DNA of 50,077 nucleotides from a bacterium (lineage in GTDB: Bacteria > Armatimonadota > Zipacnadia > Zipacnadales > UBA11051), in contig JAUVVY010000029.1 in the NCBI GenBank assembly GCA_030604405.1, positions 1 through 50,077 on the forward strand, read 5' to 3'. The translations under genes were made by a program, and so were the position numbers. The notes below the pieces were generated by a model that did not search any database, had not been told where the DNA came from, and was given only the letters and a program-made list of their open reading frames with translations. Shown here piece after piece: positions 17,140-25,713 of the stretch (position 1 is the stretch's first letter; the number at the start of each line of letters is the position of its first letter).

Positions 17140-18408
17140 CTACTCCCAGCCATTCAGCTCTATCCGATAGTCGCCTGGTGCGACGAAAGCCGTCATCGCG
17201 CCAGCGTCGAACTCGATGGCGGGCAGACGGCCCCCAGTCAAGACGTGCAGAGCGCCGGGCTCGACACCGTCAGGCAACTGCTCGCCGACCGACGTCTCGA
17301 CATCGGTCCAGTTGCGCACGATGGCATGGTCGCCAAAGAGCTCGATGGAGGCACCACAGCGGTACATCTGGGCGACCTCCCAACTGGTCAGGAAATAGAG
17401 CTCGGGATGCTCGGAGGTCAGCTTGTCGAAGAACCATTCGGCCTGGTCATAGCCGTTCTGTGTCTCCCCGTCAATCATCGAGAGATAATTCTTGCGGTGC
17501 GAGCTGCAGACCGCCGGCACGCCGCGGCTCCAGTCGTTGACCGCAGCCTGAGCCGCTGCGATGGCGCCGCTCGGATGCTGCAGGTCACCAGATCCCAGGG
17601 GCTCCAGGTAGCAGTTTCGGGATAAGTAGGTCATGTCAATGTCGGGGCGCTGGTGGACGCCCATCAGCGATTCATGCTGTGACGCGGCCGACTGGTTGTT
17701 GGGAACATTGCCTCTGCTCATGCGCACGTGCAGGCCTTCGCCGGCCCAGATCTGTTCGGTTTCGGGCATGGCGTCGCTGTTGACGCCGCACTTTGGCGGC
17801 CGCCCGAAGAGCTCATCCATGCGCCTGATGGCCGGGGCAATCCACTCGGCCTGCTGCTGAGGGCTCATATCTTCATACTCCGGCCGCCGTTCCTGGCACT
17901 GAAACATCTGGTACCGGAAGATGGCCGCGGCCTGGGGCGAGCCCTCACGGACCGCCTGCAGCCACTTGTAGGGCTGTGCGTGGTGGAGACGCGCGTGGAA
18001 TTCCGGCAGCCACACGCCGCGTTTGATGCCCTCTTTCGCCTTGGCCAGGATGTCGCCGCGTTCCCAGCGGCCGGGCACGCCCTCGTCCAGAAAGATGTCG
18101 TGGTATTGCCGCAGGTCGCTTGCGAGGATTCTGTCATAGTCGGGGTTGGCCACGGCATAACAGGCGCCGAAATTGGGCGGCCGGCCGTCGCGGCCGCGGT
18201 AGCGCTCCAGGAAGCCGAACAGCCGCTCCATGTCGGCGGGGCTTTCCAGAGTGCCGCCAACCCATCCGGCGAGCTTCTGCCAATACTCCTGCACGACATC
18301 GAGTTTGCGCACCTCTTCGAAGGCCTCGCGGTCGGGCGCCCAGGAGCAGATGCCCCAGTCGTCGCTCTCAATCACCAACACTTTACGGGCGGACCAGTCA
18401 ATATTCAT
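17140..18408 (-). CDS. Polysaccharide-deacetylase-like (NodB-fold-like) protein
   Basis: The start at 18408 is chosen because GGAGA precedes it and the conserved N-terminal strand LVIESDDWG follows at once; the frame is open farther upstream. The 422-residue product has an Asp16-Asp17 pair in the first strand (ESDDWG) and EFHARLHH (His138, His142), matching the D-D and H-x3-H metal ligands of NodB-type deacetylases. Later strands include CGVNSDAMPET and AVCSSHRKNY (compare the strand-7 histidine). It has no signal peptide, so it should act in the cytoplasm. Such proteins remove acetyl groups from sugars, but the substrate is unknown. It is the first gene of the leftward unit, 120 bases before the amidohydrolase pair, and diverges from the hydrogenase operon. 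Confidence 0.7.
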   Translation of the reverse strand: MNIDWSARKVLVIESDDWGICSWAPDREAFEEVRKLDVVQEYWQKLAGWVGGTLESPADMERLFGFLERYRGRDGRPPNFGACYAVANPDYDRILASDLRQYHDIFLDEGVPGRWERGDILAKAKEGIKRGVWLPEFHARLHHAQPYKWLQAVREGSPQAAAIFRYQMFQCQERRPEYEDMSPQQQAEWIAPAIRRMDELFGRPPKCGVNSDAMPETEQIWAGEGLHVRMSRGNVPNNQSAASQHESLMGVHQRPDIDMTYLSRNCYLEPLGSGDLQHPSGAIAAAQAAVNDWSRGVPAVCSSHRKNYLSMIDGETQNGYDQAEWFFDKLTSEHPELYFLTSWEVAQMYRCGASIELFGDHAIVRNWTDVETSVGEQLPDGVEPGALHVLTGGRLPAIEFDAGAMTAFVAPGDYRIELNGWE

Positions 18409-18515
18409 CAGGCAGTCTCCATCGCTTCGCATCAGATTGCGACTGCTGCTGGTGTAGTGTTCGACTATTCGCGCGCGATGGCCTCCCGACATTTCGTGCA
18501 CGCAGCCTGGCACAC

Positions 18516-18544
18516 TTGACACATAGTTACCTATACAATATACT
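18516..18544 (+). promoter_or_regulatory. Consensus sigma-70 promoter of the hydrogenase operon
   Basis: TTGACA (18516-18521), 17 bases, TATACT (18539-18544). This is an almost perfect housekeeping promoter in the 257-base divergent gap. The leader to the first ATG (18666) would be about 115 bases. It ends in a CACC...GGTG pairing (18641-18658) followed by six T residues directly before the ATG, a weak attenuator-like arrangement. Confidence 0.75.
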
Positions 18545-18665
18545 CTGCCACTGAAGACTCAGAGAGTCGCGCAGGATTCTGAGCGACTGATTTGGTGCTG
18601 TCTGTGCTCTGATATGCGGAACCACACCTATCACTAACGTCACCGCCCCAAGTGGGTGTTTTTTC

Positions 18666-18905
18666 ATGGATGGATTCGTGATAGCCGGTCTGGTCGTCAT
18701 AGCGATCTGCGCGGTACTGGCCGTACACCTGCGCGACATCTTGCGCGCAGCGATTGCACTGGCGGTACTCAGCGTCGTGCTGGCCGCGATATTCTTCAAA
18801 CTCGGAGCCCCTTATGCAGGGGCTTTCGAACTTTCTGTGTGCGCTGGTTTGATCACGGTGCTGTTCATTGCTGCCATCTCATCAGTCGAAGCAAGGCGGG
18901 AATAG
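18666..18905 (+). CDS. MbhD-like (DUF4040) membrane subunit of energy-converting hydrogenase
   Basis: This 79-residue protein has three hydrophobic helices and the DUF4040 pattern HLRDILRAAIALAVLSVVLA followed by APYAGAFELSVCAGLITVLF. This is the part of MrpA that stands alone as MbhD in archaeal Mbh and that resembles NuoJ. In such complexes it sits between the antiporter-like modules and the NuoH-like arm and helps to couple electron flow to ion movement. It is the first gene of the operon. The ribosome site is poor (GTGGGTG then T-run), so translation may be controlled. Confidence 0.82.
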   Translation: MDGFVIAGLVVIAICAVLAVHLRDILRAAIALAVLSVVLAAIFFKLGAPYAGAFELSVCAGLITVLFIAAISSVEARRE

Positions 18906-18911
18906 GCGATC

Positions 18912-19136
18912 ATGGGTGGCAAACTCGTACTGGCCATCGTCATTGGGGTAGGCACATTTCTGGCTCTGGTTAACATACTAGTCGTGGGCGGCGTGCTCCC
19001 CTCACCGCTGCTTCTGGAAGAGATCCCTTTCCGCCATGCCCTGTGGGATTATCGCTCGCTCGATGTGCTGGGACAGTTGGCACTGCTCCTGACCGGCACT
19101 TACGGGGTCCTGGTATTGATCAAGGAAAGGCACTAG
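18912..19136 (+). CDS. MbhE-like membrane subunit
   Basis: This 74-residue protein has two helices (LVLAIVIGVGTFLALVNILV and LGQLALLLTGTYGVLVLI). Size and position directly after the MbhD-like gene match MbhE, the MrpA C-terminal piece. It starts 6 bases after the previous stop. The sequence itself has few diagnostic residues, so the name relies on order. Confidence 0.7.
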   Translation: MGGKLVLAIVIGVGTFLALVNILVVGGVLPSPLLLEEIPFRHALWDYRSLDVLGQLALLLTGTYGVLVLIKERH

Positions 19137-19139
19137 GAC

Positions 19140-19445
19140 ATGTGGAGTGCATACTGGATTACTGTCATCTTCCTCTTCAGCCTCGGCATATACACCCTGA
19201 TATTTCGCCATAATCTGATCCATCTGATTATTGGCATTGAGGTAATGGCCAAGGGCCTGTGCCTGGCGGTACTGGTCGGAGGTGCCCAGCACGCCGGCGG
19301 AGTTTTCAGCGTCAGCCAGGCCATCGTCATCACCATAATTCTCATCGAAGTCGCCACCACCGCCATAGCGCTTTCTCTGGTAGTCGCTGCCCATCGCCAC
19401 ACAGGAACTGTAGATGTAGCCGCCTTGCGCCGCCTGAAAGGGTGA
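19140..19445 (+). CDS. NuoK/MrpC-like (MbhG) membrane subunit
   Basis: This 101-residue protein has three helices and the NuoK/MrpC family segment NLIHLIIGIEVMAKGLCLA, including the glutamate in helix 2 that takes part in proton transfer, and QAIVITIILIEVATTAIALS in helix 3 with a second conserved glutamate. In complex I and Mrp antiporters it lies between the antiporter-like subunits and the NuoH arm. Four bases separate it from the MbhE-like gene. Confidence 0.88.
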   Translation: MWSAYWITVIFLFSLGIYTLIFRHNLIHLIIGIEVMAKGLCLAVLVGGAQHAGGVFSVSQAIVITIILIEVATTAIALSLVVAAHRHTGTVDVAALRRLKG

Positions 19446-19476
19446 ACTAGCCACGGATATCCAGAGCCTGGCCTTT

Positions 19477-21228
19477 TTGACTATTGCCACGCCCCTGCTT
19501 GGCGCGCTGGTGGTCTTAGTTGTTGGGATGGCCAGCGAGCGGTTGATGAAATGGATCGCTGTACTGGTTTCGGTGGCCGCAGGTGTATTTGCCCTCAAGC
19601 TGCTTTTCTCGATACCTGCCCAGCCGCCTGAGGGCTATTTCTGGATCCCCGGCATCGCGGTGCAGATCGGCTTTAACCTCACCGGCCTGGGCGTCTGGGT
19701 GGCGGCGATAGCCGGCTGTGTCGGCGCTCTGGCGGTCATCTTTTCTCTCAAGTACATGGAGTCGGAGGAAGCGCACTACCCACCTACCCGCTACTACTTT
19801 TTCACGGTCCTGTTCATCGGCTCGATGATCGGCCTGGCGCTGACCGACAATCTCCTGATCCTGTATCTGTTCTGGGAGATGATCGGCTTCTGCTCGTACA
19901 TCCTCATCGCCTATTACTACAGGGACCCGAAGGCCGTCCGCGCCGGCACGAAGGCGTTGATAGTCACCCGGCTCGGTGACGTCGGGCTGCTGGCCGGCAT
20001 TATCGTGCTGTGGCAGGCGACCGGCACCACCAACATATTCGAGATTACGGACCTGGCCCAGCGCGGCGACATCCCCTTATTCCTGCTCAGCCTGGCGGGT
20101 GCCGGTTTCATCCTTGGCGCGGTCGGCAAGTCCGCCCAATTCCCGCTGCATGTATGGCTGCCTGACGCGATGGAAGCGCCCACTACCATCAGCGCCCTGA
20201 TTCACGCCGCCTGTCTGGTCAATGCCGGCGTCTATCTGCTGGCCCTGACCTATCCGCTGTTCTTGATGCTGGCCTGGTGGGGGCCGGTGGTGTTGTGGAT
20301 CGGCGCTATCACTGCACTTCTGGCCGGCATCCTGGCGCTGATCGAGTACGACATCAAGCGCGTGCTGGCCTATTCGACAGTCAGCCAGCTCGGCTTCATG
20401 GTCGCCGCGGTGGGAGTCGGCGGCATCTTCGCCAGCCAGTTCCACCTGCTCAACCACGCCGTCTTCAAGGCGCTGCTATTTCTGTGTGCCGGCGCGATAG
20501 TTCATGCCATTGGCACGCGCGATTTGCGACAGATGGGCGGCCTCGGCCGAAAGATGCCATTGACCCAGTTCTGCTGCGGCATAGGTGTCTTCGCCCTGGC
20601 TGGGATTCCGGCGTTTAGCGGTTTTTGGTCCAAGGACCAGATACTCGAAAGCGTCGTGATGGCCGGCGATTTGGCGGCCGTGCCGCTGATCATCCTGATT
20701 ATCGCCGCTCTCTTGACCGCCGCGTATTCCCTGCGCATGTACTGGATGGTATTTGCCGGCCCCAGGCCCTACGAGAAAGAGGCCCACGACGGCCCGTGGC
20801 AGATGAGCATCCCCCTGGTCGTGCTGGCGGCGGGAGCTATGTTGTTGTGGCGCGCGGTCGGCTTCTATTCCACCCAGGCCCTTGCAGGCATGGAAATTTA
20901 CAACCTGCATGAACTCACCCTCCCACAGCTCGTGCATGAGACCCTAGCCAGCCCTCTTCTGATCGTCACCGGGATGATCGTCGTGCTGTGGGTGGTCTTT
21001 GGCATTTCGTGGAGCAAGTCCGGCAAGGTGCTTTCGGCCGAGGGTGCCTGGGCCGATGCACTGACAGAAACTAAGTTCGGCTTTGATGCCTTTTATCGGA
21101 CCGGCGTACGCATGATCACCGAATTCTGCCAGGGCCTGCGCACGTGGCAGAGCGGGGATGTCAACTACAATGCCGCGGCCGCGGCTGTCGGTTTGCTCAT
21201 ACTATTGATGCTGTTAGTCACCACTTAG
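19477..21228 (+). CDS. NuoL-like antiporter subunit of the hydrogenase
   Basis: The 583-residue protein shows the NuoL/MrpA-type antiporter core: YLFWEMIGFCSYILIAYYYR with the helix-5 glutamate, GKSAQFPLHVWLPDAMEAP with the helix-7 lysine and loop, and DIKRVLAYSTVSQLGF in helix 12. A long amphipathic stretch and a final helix (AAAAAVGLLILLMLLVT) fit a NuoL-type lateral helix. The TTG at 19477 is the only standard start, but it leaves a very short first helix. AAAGGGTGA at 19438-19445 is ideally spaced for an ACG at 19453, which would give an N-terminus reading MDIQSLAFLTIATPLLG. The subunit should move H+ or Na+ across the membrane, driven by ferredoxin oxidation. MbhA-C of archaeal Mbh are replaced by this larger subunit here. 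Confidence 0.9.
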   Translation: MTIATPLLGALVVLVVGMASERLMKWIAVLVSVAAGVFALKLLFSIPAQPPEGYFWIPGIAVQIGFNLTGLGVWVAAIAGCVGALAVIFSLKYMESEEAHYPPTRYYFFTVLFIGSMIGLALTDNLLILYLFWEMIGFCSYILIAYYYRDPKAVRAGTKALIVTRLGDVGLLAGIIVLWQATGTTNIFEITDLAQRGDIPLFLLSLAGAGFILGAVGKSAQFPLHVWLPDAMEAPTTISALIHAACLVNAGVYLLALTYPLFLMLAWWGPVVLWIGAITALLAGILALIEYDIKRVLAYSTVSQLGFMVAAVGVGGIFASQFHLLNHAVFKALLFLCAGAIVHAIGTRDLRQMGGLGRKMPLTQFCCGIGVFALAGIPAFSGFWSKDQILESVVMAGDLAAVPLIILIIAALLTAAYSLRMYWMVFAGPRPYEKEAHDGPWQMSIPLVVLAAGAMLLWRAVGFYSTQALAGMEIYNLHELTLPQLVHETLASPLLIVTGMIVVLWVVFGISWSKSGKVLSAEGAWADALTETKFGFDAFYRTGVRMITEFCQGLRTWQSGDVNYNAAAAAVGLLILLMLLVTT

Positions 21229-21244
21229 CGGAGATGACAAGCGC

Positions 21245-22720
21245 GTGACAGATTTGGTTTATCCTGTGGCTATACTGCTGGCGGGTTCGCTGGTTGTATA
21301 TATAGTTGCTCGCGTATCTGGCTCCAAGACTCTCACAGGCGCTGTCGCCCTGATAGCTCTGATGCTGTCGGGCTATGTGATGTATCTGCTCTCCGGCGGG
21401 GAAGGCATCGGCCCCCCTGTGCCGTTCAAGGGGCGCGAAGTCTTCGTCAGCTTCGAGCTTAATGGGTTGGCCATCTTTATGGCGGTTGTCAGCCTGGGCC
21501 TTGCCGCCGTCGTTGCGCTCTTTTCCATCGGCTACATGCACGAGAAGAATATCGGCAAGTACTACGCGCTGCTGTTGATGATGACGGCCGGCATGGTCGG
21601 CATCGGCCTGGCCGCCGACCTTTTCAACCTCTTTGTGATGTTTGAACTGATGAGCCTGGCCTCCTTTGCTCTTGTCGCCTTCGAGGACGACTGGGAGCCG
21701 GTCGAGGCGGGTATCAAGTATCTGCTACTCAGTGCGATGGGTTCGATGGTCGCCCTCCTCGGCATCATCCTGGTCTTCACCCATACCGGCAAACTGAGCC
21801 TCGCCGAGCTGCAGGGCACACAGTATGCGTTGTTGCTCAAGCCCGAGTTGATGCTTGGCGTGGCCGCGCTATTCATCGCCGGCTTTGGCGTCAAGGCGGC
21901 GATCGTGCCGATGCACACATGGCTGCCGGACGCCCACAGCGCCGCTCCCAGTGGCATCAGCGCGATGCTCTCCGGCATGGTCATCTCCGCCGGTCTGATT
22001 ACCATGATCAAGGCCCTCAGTGTTCTTCACGGCATAGACCTGCGCCTGGTGTTGCCCGCCCTGGCGATCATCACCATGCTCACCGGCAACCTGATGGCAT
22101 GGGTGCAGACCGATCTCAAGCGCATGTTGGCCTATTCAAGCATCGCCCACATGGGCTACATACTGGCTGGCGTTGGTGTCGCTTTTTCGGCCCCAGGCGT
22201 GGCGGCCCTCGATGGCATGCGTGGCGGTCTCTATCATATTCTCAACCATGCGATCATGAAGGGCGGCGCATTCTTGTGCGCAGGCGCTATTCTCACTCTG
22301 ATCGGCACTCGCGACCTCAAGGAGATGGCCGGCATCGGCAGGAAGCTGCCCCTGGTGGGCATCTGTTTCGGCATCTTTGCGTTAGCCCTGGCGGGCGCTC
22401 CGCCGCTGAATGGCTTCATCAGCAAGCTCTTCATCTGCAAGGCCGCCATCATGTTGGACCCGTGGGGATTCATCCTGGTTGTCATGGTCATTTTCAACAG
22501 CTTACTGTCGCTATTTTACTACTTGCCGGCGCTGAACAAGATTGCTCTGGCCCCCGAGATGTCCGAAAAGGTCAAGCAGGCACCTGATCACTTGCCGGCT
22601 TGCATGGTCCTGGCGATATTCATCCTGGCGCTGCTGACGATAGCGCTGGGCGTGCAGCCGCAGCTTGGCCTGGACCTCGTGCAGCCGGCCGCAGCGTTCC
22701 TGGCCGGCATCATTCAGTGA
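21245..22720 (+). CDS. MrpD/NuoN-like (MbhH) antiporter subunit
   Basis: This 491-residue membrane protein has the proton-conducting transporter core: FNLFVMFELMSLASFALVAF with the helix-5 glutamate, GFGVKAAIVPMHTWLPDAHS with the helix-7 lysine, and QTDLKRMLAYSSIAHMGY near helix 12. It is shorter than NuoL and has no lateral helix, as expected of MrpD/MbhH. It starts with GTG 16 bases after the NuoL-like gene. Together they give two ion-translocating modules. It is followed by a repeat-filled gap of 174 bases inside the operon. Confidence 0.9.
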   Translation: MTDLVYPVAILLAGSLVVYIVARVSGSKTLTGAVALIALMLSGYVMYLLSGGEGIGPPVPFKGREVFVSFELNGLAIFMAVVSLGLAAVVALFSIGYMHEKNIGKYYALLLMMTAGMVGIGLAADLFNLFVMFELMSLASFALVAFEDDWEPVEAGIKYLLLSAMGSMVALLGIILVFTHTGKLSLAELQGTQYALLLKPELMLGVAALFIAGFGVKAAIVPMHTWLPDAHSAAPSGISAMLSGMVISAGLITMIKALSVLHGIDLRLVLPALAIITMLTGNLMAWVQTDLKRMLAYSSIAHMGYILAGVGVAFSAPGVAALDGMRGGLYHILNHAIMKGGAFLCAGAILTLIGTRDLKEMAGIGRKLPLVGICFGIFALALAGAPPLNGFISKLFICKAAIMLDPWGFILVVMVIFNSLLSLFYYLPALNKIALAPEMSEKVKQAPDHLPACMVLAIFILALLTIALGVQPQLGLDLVQPAAAFLAGIIQ

Positions 22721-22744
22721 TACGAGGGTGCGTGTGGGAATTGT

Positions 22745-22856
22745 CGGTAGGACAGGCGTCTCGCCTGTCGCATCACACGCTCATCCGTAGGGGCGCAATT
22801 CATTGCGCCCACCTAGCAGCCGCCTGGAGGGCGTGATAAATCACGCCCCTACGAAC
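22745..22856. repeat. Repeat cluster inside the hydrogenase operon
   Basis: A GACAGGCGTCTCGCCTGTC hairpin (22751-22769) is followed by a composite element at 22787-22853: outer arms GTAGGGGCG and CGCCCCTAC enclose two hairpins, GGGCGCAATTCATTGCGCCC and GGGCGTGATAAATCACGCCC. A near-identical copy lies at 42560-42626. Confidence 0.85.
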
Positions 22857-22894
22857 AGGAATGCCGTTGCACACTCTTTGGCTAAGGTGAACCG

Positions 22895-23212
22895 ATGACA
22901 AATATCTTATATCATCCGGCTATCGTTTTTGCGCTCTGTTTTATCTGCACATGGCTGATCTATGTCATCGGTAAGAGTATGGCGCCGGCGGGCCAGCCCG
23001 CGGCAGGCAAAGGCGACGTCTATGCCTGCGGCGAGGACATCAGCCCCGACATCAAGCCCTCATACAACTGGTTCCACATCGCCTTTGTCTTTACTCTGCT
23101 CGACATCGGTGTTCTGATGATCGCGACGATGCCCTCGGGCGTTGGTTTGCCGCTGGCGATAAGCTGGCTCGTTGGCGGTGGGGCCGCAATCTTTATGGTA
23201 CTCAGAGACTAA
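22895..23212 (+). CDS. NuoA-like (MbhI) membrane subunit
   Basis: This 105-residue protein has a helix at the N-terminus (AIVFALCFICTWLIYVIG), the loop YACGEDISPD that matches the Y-x-C-G-x-(D/E) loop of NuoA-like proteins, and a helix pair around IAFVFTLLDIGVLMIATM. AAGGTGA lies before the ATG. In Mbh the equivalent MbhI links the membrane arm to the hydrogenase module. Confidence 0.82.
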   Translation: MTNILYHPAIVFALCFICTWLIYVIGKSMAPAGQPAAGKGDVYACGEDISPDIKPSYNWFHIAFVFTLLDIGVLMIATMPSGVGLPLAISWLVGGGAAIFMVLRD

Positions 23213-23247
23213 CAGGCTGCTTGCACACCATTAGGAGTCGCCTCAAT

Positions 23248-23769
23248 ATGTTTGAGAAAATGCTTCATTGGGCCATCTGCAAGTCGCCCTGGGTATGCCA
23301 TCTCAACGGGGGATCGTGCAACGGCTGCGACATCGAGATCGTAGCCGCGCTGATGCCGCGCTTTGATTTAGAGCGCTTCGGCATCTTGCTGCAGGGCAGC
23401 CCGCGCCATGCTGACGTGCTACTGTGTACCGGGCCGATTACGCGGCAGATGCGCGATCGGGTGGTCCGCATTTACGAGCAATGCCCGGAGCCCAAGTTCG
23501 TAATCGCCATCGGCACCTGCGCAAGCTCGGGCCGGCCCTTTTGCGGAGATGGCAACTACAACGTCCTCGGCGGCGTTGACAAGGTCATCCCGGTCCACAT
23601 GTACATTCCGGGCTGCCCGCCGCGGCCCGATGCAATCACCTATGGCGTCCTGAAGCTGCTGGCCAGCCTGGACCCCAAGGTTGCAGAGCTCTTGGTCGAA
23701 TTCGAAAAGACCATTCCTGGCATCGAAGAATCGGTACAACTAGCCGATCCCGTGGGTCAGGCTTCCTAA
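23248..23769 (+). CDS. [NiFe]-hydrogenase group 4 small subunit (NuoB-like, MbhJ)
   Basis: The start at 23248 has AGGAG 10 bases upstream; the TTG at 23221 lacks a site. The 173-residue protein carries the four cysteines for the proximal [4Fe-4S] cluster: Cys24 and Cys27 (SCNGCDIE), Cys91 (IGTCASSG) and Cys123 (PGCPPRPD). It passes electrons between the ferredoxin-like subunit and the nickel site in the large subunit. No twin-arginine signal is present, as expected for a group 4 enzyme facing the cytoplasm. Confidence 0.93.
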   Translation: MFEKMLHWAICKSPWVCHLNGGSCNGCDIEIVAALMPRFDLERFGILLQGSPRHADVLLCTGPITRQMRDRVVRIYEQCPEPKFVIAIGTCASSGRPFCGDGNYNVLGGVDKVIPVHMYIPGCPPRPDAITYGVLKLLASLDPKVAELLVEFEKTIPGIEESVQLADPVGQAS

Positions 23770-23778
23770 TCCTAATCA

Positions 23779-23860
23779 TTCCGTAGGTCAGGCTTCCCGC
23801 AGGCCCTGCCGTGTTCGCCCTGAGCTTGTCGAAGGGAGCTTGTCGCAGGGCAGCCCGACA
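23779..23860. repeat. Second repeat cluster inside the hydrogenase operon
   Basis: The gap 23770-23890 carries GTAGGTCAGGCTTCCCGCAGG and the TTCGCCCTGAGCTTGTCGAA element with an AGCTTGTCGCAGGGCAGCCCGAC tail. The latter is the inverse of the elements at 1283 and 46726. Confidence 0.75.
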
Positions 23861-23890
23861 CCGAAGAGAGCAAATCAGGAGTTAGGCCTT

Positions 23891-24385
23891 ATGTCCGAGG
23901 TAGCTGAAAAGATCATAACCAAAGTCCGCGAGGACTATTCGGGTGACATCCTCGAGGCCACAACGATGGGCCGTCACGAGCTGGTGTTCACAGTTGCGCC
24001 CGACCAGATCGCCGTCTTCAGCAAGTTCATTGTCGAATACGGCTGGTGGCATCTGTCAACCATCACCGGCGTGGACGAGGGCGAGGAAATCAGCATATTG
24101 TACCATCTTTGCGGCGAGGAAGCTCCGGCGGCGACCATTAAGACAGCGGTCCCCAAGGCCGCCGCCAAGCTTCAGTCAATTACATCGGTCATTCCCGGCG
24201 CGACTATGTACGAGCGCGAGGTACACGATCTGCTCGGCGTAGAATTCGACGGCCACCCACGGCTCGACCGCCTGGTTCTGCCTGATGACTGGCCCGAGGG
24301 CGTCTATCCGCTGCGCATTGAAGAGATAGAAAAACAGGCCGAAAGAGATAAGGAACAAAAGGAAGAAAAGGAAGAAAATGGGTAG
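23891..24385 (+). CDS. NuoC-like 30-kDa-type subunit of the hydrogenase (MbhK)
   Basis: The start at 23891 follows AGGAG; the frame is open into the repeat DNA upstream. The 164-residue protein has the complex I 30-kDa signature: [17 protein letters not shown] and [17 protein letters not shown] charged Glu/Lys tail ends the protein. It docks on the large subunit. Its stop lies inside the first codons of the large-subunit gene (8-base overlap), so the two are translationally coupled. Confidence 0.92.
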   Translation: MSEVAEKIITKVREDYSGDILEATTMGRHELVFTVAPDQIAVFSKFIVEYGWWHLSTITGVDEGEEISILYHLCGEEAPAATIKTAVPKAAAKLQSITSVIPGATMYEREVHDLLGVEFDGHPRLDRLVLPDDWPEGVYPLRIEEIEKQAERDKEQKEEKEENG

Positions 24386-25466
24386 GATTACATTTCCTAT
24401 CGGACCTCAGCACCCGGCGCTGAAGGAGCCGGAAAGCTTCAAGATAACTGCCGAAGGCGAGCGCGTGGTGGCTGCCGATGTTCGCCTCGGCTATTGCCAC
24501 AGGAGCATCGAAGCCGCCTGTCAGCACCGCAACTACGTGCGCGGGCAGTACATTTGCGAGCGCATCTGCGGAATCTGCTCCCATATCCACTGCAACACCT
24601 TCGCCCGCGCGGTCGAGGAGCTGCTGCAGTTGGAAGTGCCCATGCGCGCCAGGTACATCCGCACCATCGTCGCCGAACTTGAGCGCATCCACAGTCACTT
24701 GCTGTGGCTCGGCGTTGCCGCTCACGAGGTCGGCTTCGATACCTTGTTCATGTACGTGTGGCGCGACCGCGAGGTCGTACAGGACCTGCTCGAACTGATT
24801 TCGGGCAATCGGGTCAACTATGGCATGGCCACCATCGGCGGTGCCAAGATGGACCTGACGCCGGAGATTGTTGACAAGTGCCTCGAAGGCATGGACGTTC
24901 TGCTCGAACGGACCGCGTACTACACTCACGTAGGCACCACCGAGGGCACCTTCCTCAAACGCGTCGAGGGCGTCGGGATGCTGAGCGAGCAGCAGGCCAG
25001 AGAACTCGGCGCAGTCGGGCCCACCTCCCGCGCCTCGAACGTGCCCAATGACATACGTCATGATTTCCCCTACGATGCTTACGATCAGATCGAGACCGAT
25101 TTCGAGCCGATAACCTCGGATCTGTGCGATGTCCTGGGGCGAACCATAGTCCGCGTTCTTGAGACCGTGCAGGCGTGTGAGGTCTGCAAGGACCTGTTGA
25201 CCAGGCTGCCTGAGGGCGAGATTCAGGCGCGGGCCAAGCCGCGAGTTCCGGAGGCCGAAGCCCTGGTGCGTTGCGAGGCGCCGCGCGGAGAGCTGATCTA
25301 CTATATGCGCAGCAACGGCACCGACAAGCCGGCGCGCGTGAAAGTGAGGACACCGAGTCTGGCCAACTGGCCTGCAGCTTTGGCGATGCTTGAGGGGGCT
25401 TATGTGGCCGATGTACCCATCGCCCTCGCCTCCATTGACCCCTGCATGGCATGCACTGACCGCTAG
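24378..25466 (+). CDS. [NiFe]-hydrogenase group 4 large subunit (NuoD-like, MbhL) without C-terminal extension
   Basis: This 362-residue catalytic subunit holds both nickel-binding motifs: Cys64 and Cys67 in [11 protein letters not shown], and Cys356 and Cys359 in DPCMACTDR. They make it a true hydrogenase and exclude complex I, where these cysteines are lost. The GPQHPALKE start is typical of NuoD-like proteins. The gene ends exactly at the arginine after the second motif, which is where the maturation protease usually cuts. No C-terminal extension is encoded, so no HycI-type processing should be needed. The reaction is 2H+ plus reduced ferredoxin to H2, coupled to ion export, or the reverse. 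Confidence 0.95.
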   Translation: MGRITFPIGPQHPALKEPESFKITAEGERVVAADVRLGYCHRSIEAACQHRNYVRGQYICERICGICSHIHCNTFARAVEELLQLEVPMRARYIRTIVAELERIHSHLLWLGVAAHEVGFDTLFMYVWRDREVVQDLLELISGNRVNYGMATIGGAKMDLTPEIVDKCLEGMDVLLERTAYYTHVGTTEGTFLKRVEGVGMLSEQQARELGAVGPTSRASNVPNDIRHDFPYDAYDQIETDFEPITSDLCDVLGRTIVRVLETVQACEVCKDLLTRLPEGEIQARAKPRVPEAEALVRCEAPRGELIYYMRSNGTDKPARVKVRTPSLANWPAALAMLEGAYVADVPIALASIDPCMACTDR

Positions 25467-25486
25467 CAGATCGGGGGCGGAATACA

Positions 25487-25672
25487 GTGTGGAGTTTTCT
25501 TGGGACCATCGGGGCGCTGCTGGTGTTTGAGATAGGCCTCTTTCTGCTGGTACGTGCTGGGGTACTACCAGGGGCTGCGTTGGACAAGCGCCAGCAGCGC
25601 ATAATGTGGGTGACTATCGCGTGCACAGCGACCGTCTTTCTGATCGCGGGCATCGTGTACGTGGGTACTTGA
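25487..25672 (+). CDS. Small two-helix membrane protein within the hydrogenase operon
   Basis: This 61-residue protein starts with GTG 20 bases after the large-subunit gene, with GGGGGCGG upstream. Two helices (FLGTIGALLVFEIGLFLLV and TIACTATVFLIAGIVYV) are joined by a short basic loop with LDKRQQR. No family is recognised. Its place between the large subunit and NuoH-like genes suggests an accessory subunit or assembly factor. Confidence 0.65.
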   Translation: MWSFLGTIGALLVFEIGLFLLVRAGVLPGAALDKRQQRIMWVTIACTATVFLIAGIVYVGT

Positions 25673-25713
25673 CGGCGCTGTAGGGAGCGCCAAAGGGTTG
25701 CGGAGGCCGCGGT

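Noticed and set aside
18545-18665. Molybdenum-cofactor or nickel/cobalt riboswitch in the hydrogenase leader
   Set aside because: I could not fit the known consensus helices; only a weak hairpin and a T-run are visible.
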